Assembly (NCBI GenBank): GCA_016213435.1
Contig: JACRAL010000199.1
Location: 1-39,183, forward strand
Length of the DNA stretch: 39,183 bases
From: Bacteroidota bacterium
GTDB taxonomy: Bacteria; Bacteroidota; Bacteroidia; Palsa-948
Direction of reading: 5' to 3'
The notes beneath the pieces are model-generated. The model was not told the DNA's origin and ran no database searches. It saw nothing but the letters and a program-made list of their open reading frames with translations. The translations under genes were made by a program, and so were the position numbers. Numbering within the stretch: position 1 is the first letter of the stretch; each line of letters starts with the position of its first letter. Positions 9,134 to 20,166 of the stretch are shown one piece after another.

Positions 9134-12100
9134 ATGAAAAAACTATTCACCCTCACCCTCTGCGTTCTTTTATTTTCTTATGCTGGCTTTGCCCAGCAAT
9201 TTACTAAAGTAACAGGCAGCGTAGTTACCAATGTGCAGGAAACATGGGGTGGCACATGGGCTGACTATGATAAAGATGGCGATCTGGATTTATATGTAAA
9301 TGTCTTTCAAGCCTCTGTCAATAATCCTAACGGCTACAATTATCTCTTTCGCAACGACTGCAACGGAAATTTCACCCGCATAACAGCCATTCCGGGAGGA
9401 CTTATTTCGGAACAGGGATTAGGCGGACCAGCCACATGGATTGATTATGATAATGACGGGGATGAAGATATGTTCATTTCACGGTATGGTGCGACAAACT
9501 TATTGTATCGAAATAATAGCGATGGTACATTCACAAAAATTACAAACTTATCTTTTGTAGCAGATAGCGGATACACTGCAAGCCATGCTTTTGTTGATTA
9601 TGACAATGACGGGGATCTGGATGTTTATTTGGCAAATGAGGATGTCAGTATCACCTATGATCCAATTCTTGCAAACGATTTTATTTACCGCAATGACGGC
9701 AGTGGAGTATATTCCCTGACTGCGAATGCAGTACGGGACAGCGTCAATACCCGGCTTGGCGTTTGGGGCGATTATGATAATGACGGCTTCATGGATTTAT
9801 TTATTACAACTGCTACAAGGAACAGCGCCATAGGCATTGCCCGGCTTTTTCATAATAACGGCAATGGCACTTTTACTCACATATACGATATTCCTTCTTC
9901 GGAGTTCAGCGCAAGTTGGATTGACTATGATAATGACGGGGATCTGGATATTTTTGTACGTCAGGCATTTGGCTCTCCTAATCATCTTTATCGCAATGAT
10001 GGGAACGGAATTTTTACAGATGTACCCAATGCCGGAGGCATAAATTCAGTAGTCCATAACAATGGCGGAGTTGCGTGGGGCGACTATGATAATGATGGAG
10101 ACCTTGATGTTTTTCTAAGTACGGTTTATTTTGACAAAGTTTTATACAAGAACAATGGGGATGGAACTTTTTCATCGGACACTACTACAGTTCTGACCCA
10201 TGATGGCGGTAATATTGAATCCTACGGAGTAACATGGGCGGATTATGACAACGATGGGGATTTAGACCTTTATGTTGCCAATGCTTTTGGTGCACCTGAA
10301 AATTTCCTTTACCGCAACAACGGCAACAGCAGCCACTGGATAGATATAAAATGCAAGGGAACTACAAGCAACAGAGAAGCAATAGGCGCACGTATCTATG
10401 TAAAAGCCACCATCAGCGGACAGCCGCACTGGCAGATGCGGGAGATAAACACAAACCTCTCCGATCAGTTTGGAGGGCTTGCACCGTATAATCAGCACTT
10501 TGGAATAGGCGATGCAACGGTTATTGATTCGCTGACAATAGTTTGGCCCGCTTCTCACACCACGCAGATTTTTACCAATGTTGCTCCCGACAGGTTTATT
10601 GAAATAACCGAAGGAGCAGGAGTAAATGCAATTGCCAACGCAATACAATGCAACCCTATTCCCGGCTCCTCCTACGCCAATGCTATCGATTTAGGCAGAG
10701 GCGATACCACTGCAAATAACATAACCATGACCGACAGCGTGAGGTGGTTTAAGTTTGTGGCGGATTCAAGCGTTGTTAGAGTTACCGCAAAAAATACAAA
10801 CGGAAGCTTTAATTCCGTTTCAATCTATGAAGGTTCTTACAATAATTTAAATACTATTGAAAATGTTAATTTAAACAATGATACTTTAGTTTTAGAAACA
10901 TCAGGATTGATGCGCGGACAAAATTATTATCTAAGAATTTCTTCACCTCAAGGGTCGAATATAAATATAGGTGTTGAAAATTTACTTACAGTTTACGAAG
11001 ATTTTTCTCTTTTTATTTGCTCAGATGGAACAGTTAAGGCAACAGGAGAAAATTTGTTTGGACAATTAGGTGATGGTACTACAATTAATAAAACAACTCC
11101 TGTTCAGGTATCCGGACTAACGGATATCGTAGCTGTTGCTACAGGATGGAATTATTCCATCGCTCTAAAAAACGATGGAACAGTTTGGGCTTGGGGGGAC
11201 AATTTCTTTGGTGCATTAGGCGATGGGACGAACATCGAAAGACATACTCCTGTGCAGGTTCATGGTACTGGTAATGTGGGCTTTTTAACAGGAATTATTG
11301 CCATTTCTACAGGAAGTGATCATTGTCTTGCCCTGAAAAGTGATGGAACAGTTTGGGCTTGGGGTTCTAATGCTACTGGTGAACTAGGCGATGGTACAAT
11401 CACTGGTAGACTTACTCCTGTTCAGGTTCATGGCACTGGTAATGTCGGCTTTCTAACAGGAATTAAAGCTATTGCTGGAGGACATCGATTTTCACTTGCT
11501 GTAAACACTACAGGGAAAGTATGGTCTTGGGGATGGGATGTGTGGGGTCAATTAGGTGACGGGGGAGGTGCAGATAAATATACTCCTGTTTCTGTCAGTG
11601 GGTTAACCTCCGGTGTGATTGGCATTTCGGCAGGATACTCACATTCTCTTGCTGTGAAAAGCAATGGTACAGTATTTTCATGGGGTACAAACTTATGGGG
11701 ACAATTAGGAGACGGCACAAATAATGACCACAATACGCCTGTATCAGTGACCGCCCTTTCAAGTATTACAGCCGTTGCAGCCGGAAACGTTCAATCCATT
11801 TTTCTAAAAAATAATGGAACAGTATGGACATGTGGACATAATGCCTCTGGCGAATTAGGCGATTTCACTTTAGTGAATAAATCCACACCTATTCAGGTTC
11901 ACGGATTCAATAATGTTGGATTTCTTACAAATATTGTTTCTATTGTTGGAGAAAAGCAACATTCCCTTGCTACAAAAAGTGATGGGACATCTTGGGCATG
12001 GGGTATAAATGATATAGGACAATTGGGTGACGGAACTACAACAAATAGAAATACTCCTGTTCAGGTAAATACAGGATGTACTGCATTAACTTGCGTTCCT

Positions 12101-15100
12101 CCTGTTGTTATTGCTTCTGCTACTTCTCCTATCTGTTCCGTGGGTCAGAGTAGCAATCTTTCTGCTACTGGATATGGGGGCGTACCTCCTTATACATACA
12201 GTTGGACTCCAGCATTTGGTTTATCTTGTCCGACTTGTTCTACCACTACTGCAAGTCCGAATAACACAACAAACTATTTTGTTACTGTAACGGATGCTGT
12301 AATTTGCTCCAGTACAGTTCCTGTAAATGTAAATCCATCACCAACAGCTAATGCAGGTACTGATAAATATATATGCCCGGGTACTTCTGTCGTTATAGGT
12401 GGGTCACCTTCTGCATCAGGCGGCACAGCACCCTATACTTTTTCGTGGACACCTAACAATGGCACGTTGAGTAATGCCGCAATTGCTAATCCCTCTGCAA
12501 ATCCTAATTCTACTACTACCTATAATCTTTTAGTTACTGATGCCAACGGATGTACGGGTACTGATGGGGTAGTGGTAATTGTTTCATCACCAACAGCTAA
12601 TGCAGGTACGGATAAAAATACATGCCCGGGGTCTCCTGTTGTTATCGGAGGCACCCCTTCTGCATCAGGCGGCACAGCACCTTATACTTTTTCGTGGACT
12701 TCTGTTCCTGCCGGATTTAATTCAAATATTGCAAATCCAACTGTAAGTCCTAATTCTACTACTACCTATAATCTTTTGGTTACTGATGCTCACGGATGCA
12801 CAGGTACTGATATAGTAGTCGTAATCGTTAATTCACTACCAACAGCTAATGCCGGAACTGATAAATTCCTTTGTGCGATACATGCTGTTATTATAGGTGG
12901 TTCTCCTTCTTCTGCATCAGGCGGTACAACCCCATATACTTATGCTTGGACATCTGTTCCTGCTGGATTTAGTTCAAATGTTGCGAATCCAACTGTAACT
13001 CCTAATAGTGGCGTAACTACCTATAATCTTTTAGTTACTGATGCTAACGGATGTACAAGTACTGATGGAGTAGTGGTAACTGTTAATCCATTACCAACAG
13101 CAATCTTCACTTCCCCAGCGAATAGTCTTTGCATAACCAATCCTATCAGCCCTATTCAATTTACATATTCCGGAACAGGGGCTGTAAGCTGGTCATGGGA
13201 TTTTGGAGACCGGCTTTCTACCTTGGGGCAAAACACATCTTCTTTACAAAATCCAACACATCGCTATATCTCACCGGGATCTTATCTTGTAACCCTTACC
13301 GTAACCAGCAGTTATGGTTGTGCAGCAGTAAGCACACAAATAGTCAACATTGCTTCAGATTGCTGTGCATTAACAGTTGCTTATGATGATGAAACTGTTG
13401 TCCCTTCAATTTTGCCTTCAGGGACTCTTATTACATGGGCTCAACCTTATAAATTAAACAGGACTATTACAGTTCCGAAAAATTCTACATTAGAAATAAA
13501 GGCAGGCGTAACAATTGAATTTGGTCCTTTTGGGAAAATTGTCGTGGAAAATGGTGATGCTAATAATCAGGGTGGAGTTTTATTCATGCATCAATATTCA
13601 AAATTCACTTCCGTCCCCTCCTGTAACGTTATGTGGCCGGGAGTTGAAGTAAGAGGCGTTCCCAGTGAACTTAATTCCTCTCCACAGCAAGGTCAAATAT
13701 TCATGATCAACTCCACCATTGAAAATGCGCATATAGGAGTTTTGCTCGGACAATTTGTATGCAGCGCGGATTGGGATATATGCACGCCATGGGTGATATC
13801 TAATGGCGGTGGAATTATTAATGCGGATGGGGCAAATTTTAATCATAACGGAACCAGTATTGAGGCGCTGCCTTATATGAAGAGTAATGCCGGCATTGTC
13901 AAAAACTGCACTTTTATCGGAGGAGTTTTGCCTGACCCCGGATATAAAACAGGAAATACCGGGTACACTTATCCTAGTGCTGTTAATCCATATTATGGTC
14001 CGCATACTTTCTTTGGAGACAGTCCCCGCCTGGTATATTTATGGAGCGTTCGAGATATTACATTTACGGACAATATCTTTCGAAATGCAAATAAAGGCAT
14101 TCAGGAAAATAATGCAAAATGCAAGGTGCTCAAAGGAACTGGATTGGGTAATCAATTTCTAAGTATATCGGGAGAGGGATTGTATGCAGAATACTACAAC
14201 TCTTCAAATATTTTATTTGGAAATACTATTGATGGAAGTACTTTTAATACAATCAATACAGGTATTTACATTTCAGCAGGACAGGGCGACAAAATGACAA
14301 ATAATATATTTGGAGCTTACTTAAATCAGAGTGTAGGCCAAAACATAAATCAAGGAGGAATTTATATGAACAACTCCTCTGCCTACACCATTTTGGATAA
14401 TAAGTTTAGGCGACACCTATTTGCTGTCTTTTTAAATTACAGCCCGACTCTTAAAAATACTTCTGCCTCCAGCATTATTGCTAATAAAACAGCTGATGGC
14501 GGGAATATTTTCACTCAATGCGGGTATGCAATATTTTCATTAGGGGATAACACACCGGTTATTATCCACTGCAATACCACAAGTAATAAATCTTCTAATG
14601 CCAGTGACTATATTAATAATTGGAGCGGAAAATTTGGTACACAGGGCGCGCTTTCAACATCAGATTATACCAAGCCGGCAGGAAACCAGTTTGATATGCC
14701 TGCCCCTGCAATTAAAAGACAAACAAGCACCCTAGCTCCTTTCTCCTATTACGCTCACCGTAGTCCTATTCAATATAAACCAATTGATACTAATATTCCT
14801 AATATAAGTTCTATTGCTTGTCCTTCGCATTTACAATGCTGCCCCACCAGCTTGTATAGAATCGCTAATCCTTCTTCCTCCTATTATCTTCAGCAGATGT
14901 CTGTTCTTGCTCAGCAAATAAGCAGTTTGCAAACAGAGTTTAACACTGTATCTGCTGCTCTTAATAAAGGTCAGACAGCCCAATTACTTGCTGCCATTGG
15001 TCCGGCAGGGAATGTGTTACTAAAAGTTGCTGCATCAGGGAATAATGACAATGAAAATTTATGCAAAAATTTGCCTGCTCCCGGAGATATTAAAGAACTT

Positions 15101-16081
15101 TTAATAAAAAACTCGCCTCTTTCGGATGAGGTTATGATCGCTTTCATTAACCGTAAATGTGAAACGCCTCCGGGAATTTTTAAAGATGTGATGATACTCA
15201 ATTCGCCCGTTACTGAAAACACAATGCCATTCCTGCAGGAAAAATTAAACTCATTGCCCTCCGGCATAGCCACTCAGATTCGTGCAGCGCAAACGGATAT
15301 TACTAACCGCACGCCTGGCGCCATTGCACAGGATATTAAAGCGGCAGAAACCGAGCGAAGCGCTTATCTTGTTCAATTAATTTCATTTTATACGGAAAAT
15401 GATTCTGCACAAAAAGCGATTGATCTTTTAGAACAGGAACACACGGTTGCTGCCGATCAAACATTGCTTGCCACTTATATTGCCGACAGCAATCTTGTTG
15501 CCGCACAGCAAAAACTATCAAGCATGACCGCGGCAAATCCTGCGGAACAGGCATATCTTGATTTGCAGGGTATGCTTTTGAATCTTTCCTTGCAGGGGAA
15601 ATCAGTATTTGCCATAGATTCTGCACAGGAAGCAATGGTCAGGAATATTGCAGCGGCATCATATGGGCTTGCTTCAAGTAATGCTTGTGCAATTCTATCA
15701 CTTGTATTTAATGAAGAGTGCCAAATACAGCAGTTACCTGCATCGGCTTTCCGCATGCAAGCGCCATCCGTCATTGCGAGCGAAGAGAAGCGATCTCTGG
15801 TTGTTTATTTAGGCGACAATATTCCCAATCCGTTCAATAACACCACCATAATTCCATATACACTTCCTGATGAAGCAGAAAAAGCGCATATTAATATCTA
15901 TGACGTAACAGGAAAATTACTTCGCAGTTATGAAGTCACCACTCCCTTCCCTTCGGGAAGGGGCGGGGATGGGCTTCTTGTAATTTCAGCCAATGACTTT
16001 GAAGACGGGGTTTATATGTATAACCTTGAAACAAACGGAATGATCCTTGGGAATAAAAAAATGATAATCATAAAAGAATAA
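9134..16081 (+). CDS. Giant mosaic T9SS protein: VCBS/FG-GAP, ASPIC/UnbV, RCC1, PKD, beta-helix
   Basis: MKKLFTLTLCVLLFSYAGFAQ is a signal peptide. Residues about 25-405 hold VCBS/FG-GAP blades with DYDNDGDLD calcium-binding loops. About 407-490 is an ASPIC/UnbV domain (REAIGARIYV, LTIVWPA), the usual partner in CRTAC1-like proteins. About 625-980 carries RCC1-type propeller repeats (KNDGTVWAWGDN, QLGDGT). About 985-1322 holds three or four Ig/PKD-like repeats (PTANAGTD, SASGGTAPYTFSW, LLVTDANGCTG), and about 1324-1404 a PKD domain (SWSWDFGDR). About 1416-1890 looks like a right-handed beta-helix. About 1916-2209 is mainly helical and unrecognised. The last 90 residues (NIPNPFNNTTIIPYTLP, GVYMYNLETNG) are a T9SS sorting domain, interrupted by a P element and preceded by half an S element. 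The gene is probably co-transcribed with the gene 3 bp downstream. The substrate is unknown. Confidence 0.9.
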   Translation: MKKLFTLTLCVLLFSYAGFAQQFTKVTGSVVTNVQETWGGTWADYDKDGDLDLYVNVFQASVNNPNGYNYLFRNDCNGNFTRITAIPGGLISEQGLGGPATWIDYDNDGDEDMFISRYGATNLLYRNNSDGTFTKITNLSFVADSGYTASHAFVDYDNDGDLDVYLANEDVSITYDPILANDFIYRNDGSGVYSLTANAVRDSVNTRLGVWGDYDNDGFMDLFITTATRNSAIGIARLFHNNGNGTFTHIYDIPSSEFSASWIDYDNDGDLDIFVRQAFGSPNHLYRNDGNGIFTDVPNAGGINSVVHNNGGVAWGDYDNDGDLDVFLSTVYFDKVLYKNNGDGTFSSDTTTVLTHDGGNIESYGVTWADYDNDGDLDLYVANAFGAPENFLYRNNGNSSHWIDIKCKGTTSNREAIGARIYVKATISGQPHWQMREINTNLSDQFGGLAPYNQHFGIGDATVIDSLTIVWPASHTTQIFTNVAPDRFIEITEGAGVNAIANAIQCNPIPGSSYANAIDLGRGDTTANNITMTDSVRWFKFVADSSVVRVTAKNTNGSFNSVSIYEGSYNNLNTIENVNLNNDTLVLETSGLMRGQNYYLRISSPQGSNINIGVENLLTVYEDFSLFICSDGTVKATGENLFGQLGDGTTINKTTPVQVSGLTDIVAVATGWNYSIALKNDGTVWAWGDNFFGALGDGTNIERHTPVQVHGTGNVGFLTGIIAISTGSDHCLALKSDGTVWAWGSNATGELGDGTITGRLTPVQVHGTGNVGFLTGIKAIAGGHRFSLAVNTTGKVWSWGWDVWGQLGDGGGADKYTPVSVSGLTSGVIGISAGYSHSLAVKSNGTVFSWGTNLWGQLGDGTNNDHNTPVSVTALSSITAVAAGNVQSIFLKNNGTVWTCGHNASGELGDFTLVNKSTPIQVHGFNNVGFLTNIVSIVGEKQHSLATKSDGTSWAWGINDIGQLGDGTTTNRNTPVQVNTGCTALTCVPPVVIASATSPICSVGQSSNLSATGYGGVPPYTYSWTPAFGLSCPTCSTTTASPNNTTNYFVTVTDAVICSSTVPVNVNPSPTANAGTDKYICPGTSVVIGGSPSASGGTAPYTFSWTPNNGTLSNAAIANPSANPNSTTTYNLLVTDANGCTGTDGVVVIVSSPTANAGTDKNTCPGSPVVIGGTPSASGGTAPYTFSWTSVPAGFNSNIANPTVSPNSTTTYNLLVTDAHGCTGTDIVVVIVNSLPTANAGTDKFLCAIHAVIIGGSPSSASGGTTPYTYAWTSVPAGFSSNVANPTVTPNSGVTTYNLLVTDANGCTSTDGVVVTVNPLPTAIFTSPANSLCITNPISPIQFTYSGTGAVSWSWDFGDRLSTLGQNTSSLQNPTHRYISPGSYLVTLTVTSSYGCAAVSTQIVNIASDCCALTVAYDDETVVPSILPSGTLITWAQPYKLNRTITVPKNSTLEIKAGVTIEFGPFGKIVVENGDANNQGGVLFMHQYSKFTSVPSCNVMWPGVEVRGVPSELNSSPQQGQIFMINSTIENAHIGVLLGQFVCSADWDICTPWVISNGGGIINADGANFNHNGTSIEALPYMKSNAGIVKNCTFIGGVLPDPGYKTGNTGYTYPSAVNPYYGPHTFFGDSPRLVYLWSVRDITFTDNIFRNANKGIQENNAKCKVLKGTGLGNQFLSISGEGLYAEYYNSSNILFGNTIDGSTFNTINTGIYISAGQGDKMTNNIFGAYLNQSVGQNINQGGIYMNNSSAYTILDNKFRRHLFAVFLNYSPTLKNTSASSIIANKTADGGNIFTQCGYAIFSLGDNTPVIIHCNTTSNKSSNASDYINNWSGKFGTQGALSTSDYTKPAGNQFDMPAPAIKRQTSTLAPFSYYAHRSPIQYKPIDTNIPNISSIACPSHLQCCPTSLYRIANPSSSYYLQQMSVLAQQISSLQTEFNTVSAALNKGQTAQLLAAIGPAGNVLLKVAASGNNDNENLCKNLPAPGDIKELLIKNSPLSDEVMIAFINRKCETPPGIFKDVMILNSPVTENTMPFLQEKLNSLPSGIATQIRAAQTDITNRTPGAIAQDIKAAETERSAYLVQLISFYTENDSAQKAIDLLEQEHTVAADQTLLATYIADSNLVAAQQKLSSMTAANPAEQAYLDLQGMLLNLSLQGKSVFAIDSAQEAMVRNIAAASYGLASSNACAILSLVFNEECQIQQLPASAFRMQAPSVIASEEKRSLVVYLGDNIPNPFNNTTIIPYTLPDEAEKAHINIYDVTGKLLRSYEVTTPFPSGRGGDGLLVISANDFEDGVYMYNLETNGMILGNKKMIIIKE
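15769..15798. repeat. Half S element translated in frame
   Basis: CGTCATTGCGAGCGAAGAG followed by AAGCGATCTCT matches the left half of the S family and is read as SVIASEEKRSL just before the T9SS sorting domain. The right half is missing. Confidence 0.75.
15939..15973. repeat. P-type palindrome inside the T9SS sorting domain
   Basis: CCCTTCCC-TTC-GGGAAGGG is an 8-bp stem within a GC-rich stretch, read as TPFPSGRGGDG between two strands of the sorting domain. Confidence 0.75.
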
Positions 16082-16084
16082 AAG

Positions 16085-17566
<1,482 letters not shown>

Positions 17567-17925
17567 ATTTACGGATGATAGACAACCAACCCTGTAGGCA
17601 CATAGCATCCTCAAACGGATTTTTGTCGTACACAGGATCACAAATAAATTTCTTCACATATTAAAAAAAACACTATACTTGCATTGTTATTCCTGTAATT
17701 CATTAATAATTATCCCAATATTTATCGTTTATTTTTTTTGTTTAACGAAAGACTTGATTGCCATAAGAGAGAAACTCTGCTTCATGGTTAAGAATTTCTG
17801 AATTTTTCTGTGATACATCTATCAAAACTCATATTTTATTTTATTTGCCTGTAATTTCATTGCAGTTGCATAAACACCCTGTATTTCAACTTTAAACTCT
17901 TACCTGTAAACTTTAATTCCTACCT
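17567..17925. other. 359-bp intergenic region, rho leader
   Basis: No gene is seen. It contains a promoter-like TATACTTG (17674-17681), A/T-rich sequence, two near-copies of CCTGTAATTTCATT (near 17692 and 17849) and a T-type run (CAACTTTAAACTC, TAAACTTTAATTCC) just before the rho start. The leader would be about 240 nt if the candidate promoter is real. Confidence 0.5.
17674..17681 (+). promoter_or_regulatory. Candidate Bacteroidota -7 element upstream of rho
   Basis: TATACTTG matches TAnnTTTG at all but one position. No convincing -33 TTTG was found at the usual spacing, so the call is tentative. Confidence 0.35.
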
Positions 17926-19524
17926 ATGTACGACATCATTGAACTAAACGGCAACGCGCTCAGCGAACTAAGGGACATCGCCAAAGAACTCAACATCCCG
18001 AAATTTGAAACGCTCAAGAAGCAAGATCTTATTTACAAGATACTCGACTTCCAGGCAATTAATCCGACAAAAGTACCCGAGGATGCTCATAAGGGGAAAC
18101 ATAAAAAAACATCGGAGGAAAAAAAATCCGGTTCTTCAGCCAAAGGCGGCCATTTGGAGAGGGCGCAAAAATTGAGTGAAGAGGATTTTGACAACGACAA
18201 TAATGGCGACAGCAATGGCGATGATGCCTCTGCTCCGGAAGAGCAGCCCACGCGCACAGAGCAATCCTATCATGAAACTGAAAAGTTTTCTCTGCCCGTT
18301 GATCCTGTTATTTCTCCCAGCGATACTAGAAGCGACACAAAAGAACCGCAACAGCAGCAGCCACAGGAAACTCCACGCCAAGACAATAAAAAACCGGAAA
18401 TTAATTTTGACGGCATTGTGAACGGAGAAGGTGTTCTGGAAATTATGCCTGACGGATATGGATTTTTACGTTCTTCCGATTATCAATATCTTAATTCCCC
18501 GGATGATATTTATGTTTCCCAGTCTCAGATCAGACTTTTCGGATTGAAGACCGGAGATACAGTAAATGGAGCGATCCGTCCTCCGAAAGAAGGAGAAAAA
18601 TATTTTCCGCTTATCAAAGTTGAAAGCATCAACGGGCGAGATCCATCGTATGTGCGCGACCGTGTTCCTTTCGATCACCTTACTCCGCTTTTTCCTGTTG
18701 AAAAATTCAAACTCACTAAACCGAAGGATCCAAACATGTCCATGCGGGTAATTGATCTGTTCACTCCTATTGGAAAAGGACAGCGCGCCCTCATTGTTGC
18801 TCAGCCGAAAACAGGTAAAACGGTTTTGTTGAAAGAACTTGCCAATGCGATTTCTGCCAATCATCCCGAAGCGTATCTGATTGTTCTGCTCATAGATGAA
18901 CGCCCAGAAGAAGTTACAGACATGGCACGAAGTGTAAACGCTGAAGTTATTTCTTCTACGTTTGATGAACCTGCCGAGCGCCACGCACGTATTGCAAATA
19001 TAGTTCTTGAAAAAGCAAAACGCATGGTGGAATGCGGACACGATGTGGTAATCCTGCTAGACTCCATTACTCGCCTTGCACGCGCTTACAATACGCTTTC
19101 TCCAGCATCAGGAAAAGTTTTGTCGGGCGGTGTGGAAGCAACAGCTCTGCAAAAACCTAAGCGCTTTTTCGGAGCAGCACGTAAAATTGAGAATGGCGGT
19201 TCGCTTACCATTCTTGCAACGGCTCTTACAGAAACAGGTTCAAAAATGGACGATGTTATTTTTGAAGAGTTCAAAGGAACAGGAAACAGCGAAATACAAT
19301 TGGACAGAAAACTTGCCAACAAGCGCATCTATCCTTCTATTGATATCACTGCATCCAGCACGCGAAGGGATGACTTGCTGGTTGACAAAGAAACACTTCA
19401 GCGTTTGTGGATCCTTCGTAAACACCTTTCCGACATGACTCCGCTTGAAGCGATGGAGTTCATCAAAGAAAGAATGAAGAACACGCAGAGCAATGAAGAG
19501 TTTTTGGTTTCGATGAACAGCTAA
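17926..19524 (+). CDS. rho: Transcription termination factor Rho
   Basis: This is the hexameric RNA helicase that ends transcription at Rho-dependent sites. Residues 1-45 are the N-terminal helical Rho domain ([24 protein letters not shown]). About 45-165 is a charged, low-complexity insert ([27 protein letters not shown]) typical of Bacteroidota Rho. About 168-240 is the RNA-binding cold-shock-like domain ([20 protein letters not shown]). The ATPase core has Walker A AQPKTGKT at residues 292-299, Walker [17 protein letters not shown], the Q-loop region [20 protein letters not shown] and the C-terminal SSTRRDDLL. At 532 aa the protein is full length. The start ATG is followed directly by conserved sequence. 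A small membrane-protein gene follows 37 bp downstream. Confidence 0.97.
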   Translation: MYDIIELNGNALSELRDIAKELNIPKFETLKKQDLIYKILDFQAINPTKVPEDAHKGKHKKTSEEKKSGSSAKGGHLERAQKLSEEDFDNDNNGDSNGDDASAPEEQPTRTEQSYHETEKFSLPVDPVISPSDTRSDTKEPQQQQPQETPRQDNKKPEINFDGIVNGEGVLEIMPDGYGFLRSSDYQYLNSPDDIYVSQSQIRLFGLKTGDTVNGAIRPPKEGEKYFPLIKVESINGRDPSYVRDRVPFDHLTPLFPVEKFKLTKPKDPNMSMRVIDLFTPIGKGQRALIVAQPKTGKTVLLKELANAISANHPEAYLIVLLIDERPEEVTDMARSVNAEVISSTFDEPAERHARIANIVLEKAKRMVECGHDVVILLDSITRLARAYNTLSPASGKVLSGGVEATALQKPKRFFGAARKIENGGSLTILATALTETGSKMDDVIFEEFKGTGNSEIQLDRKLANKRIYPSIDITASSTRRDDLLVDKETLQRLWILRKHLSDMTPLEAMEFIKERMKNTQSNEEFLVSMNS

Positions 19525-19561
19525 AGCGATTAAAATATTTTTTCAATTTGAAAATGAAGAA

Positions 19562-20077
19562 GTGAAAATAGCTTCATCAATAAAATACGCTCTGCTCGGT
19601 GCATGCCTTGTCATTGCAACAAAACTTACTGTATTCCTTACTCACTCTCAGTTCACTACTTTAGGGAGATATTCAGGTGTATTTGCACTTGCATTTCTAA
19701 GTATTCCGCTTGTATTAGCAATAATTAACAGGAGAGATACAGAACTTAAGGGATTTATTGCGCTCAAGGAAGTAATGAGAACAGGCCTGTTTGTATGTGT
19801 CATCGCAAGCATGATTGTGGCACTGTTCAATTATATTTATTTCCGATTTATTGATCATGAAATTTTAGCCTATTGGCTTGTGGAATCTGAAAGATCTTTG
19901 CGGGAATTAAAAGGATCTGAAGAAGAGATTAAAAAAGCACAAGATTACTTAACAGATTTTTATTCTCCTTCTTCACAGGCAATGGGCAGTCTTACAGGAG
20001 TTTTAGGCGTGGGCGCTGTTCTTGCCTTTATTCTTTCTGCCTTTCTGGTGAAAAACCCTCCGAGTGCGGAGAATTGA
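19562..20077 (+). CDS. DUF4199-like four-helix membrane protein
   Basis: The 171-aa product has about four hydrophobic segments (YALLGACLVIATKLTVFL, YSGVFALAFLSIPLVLAII, TGLFVCVIASMIVALF, LGVGAVLAFILSAFLV). The block LKGFIALKEVMRTGL, then YIYFRFIDHE, then a charged loop resembles the DUF4199 family, whose function is unknown. The likely start is GTG at 19562; the ATG at 19554 is in another frame and stops after three codons. It lies 37 bp after rho and may be read from the same transcript. Its stop is 8 bp before an S element that fills the convergent gap to mpl. Confidence 0.7.
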   Translation: MKIASSIKYALLGACLVIATKLTVFLTHSQFTTLGRYSGVFALAFLSIPLVLAIINRRDTELKGFIALKEVMRTGLFVCVIASMIVALFNYIYFRFIDHEILAYWLVESERSLRELKGSEEEIKKAQDYLTDFYSPSSQAMGSLTGVLGVGAVLAFILSAFLVKNPPSAEN

Positions 20078-20085
20078 CTTCGAAA

Positions 20086-20166
20086 TGTCATTACGAGGAA
20101 TGAAATGACGAAGCAATCTCGCAAAGAGTTTTTCTGTGAGATTGCTTCGCTACGCTCGCAATGACG
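20086..20166. repeat. S element copy 2, overlapping the end of mpl
   Basis: The element runs from TGTCATTACGAGGAATG to CTACGCTCGCAATGACG, with the inner pair GAAGCAATCTC / GAGATTGCTTC. It sits between two convergent genes and its right end encodes the last residues and the TAG stop of mpl. As a long hairpin it could terminate transcription from both sides. Confidence 0.88.

Noticed and set aside
17567-17925. Riboswitch upstream of rho
   Set aside because: The stretch is A/T-rich without a recognisable aptamer or terminator pair.
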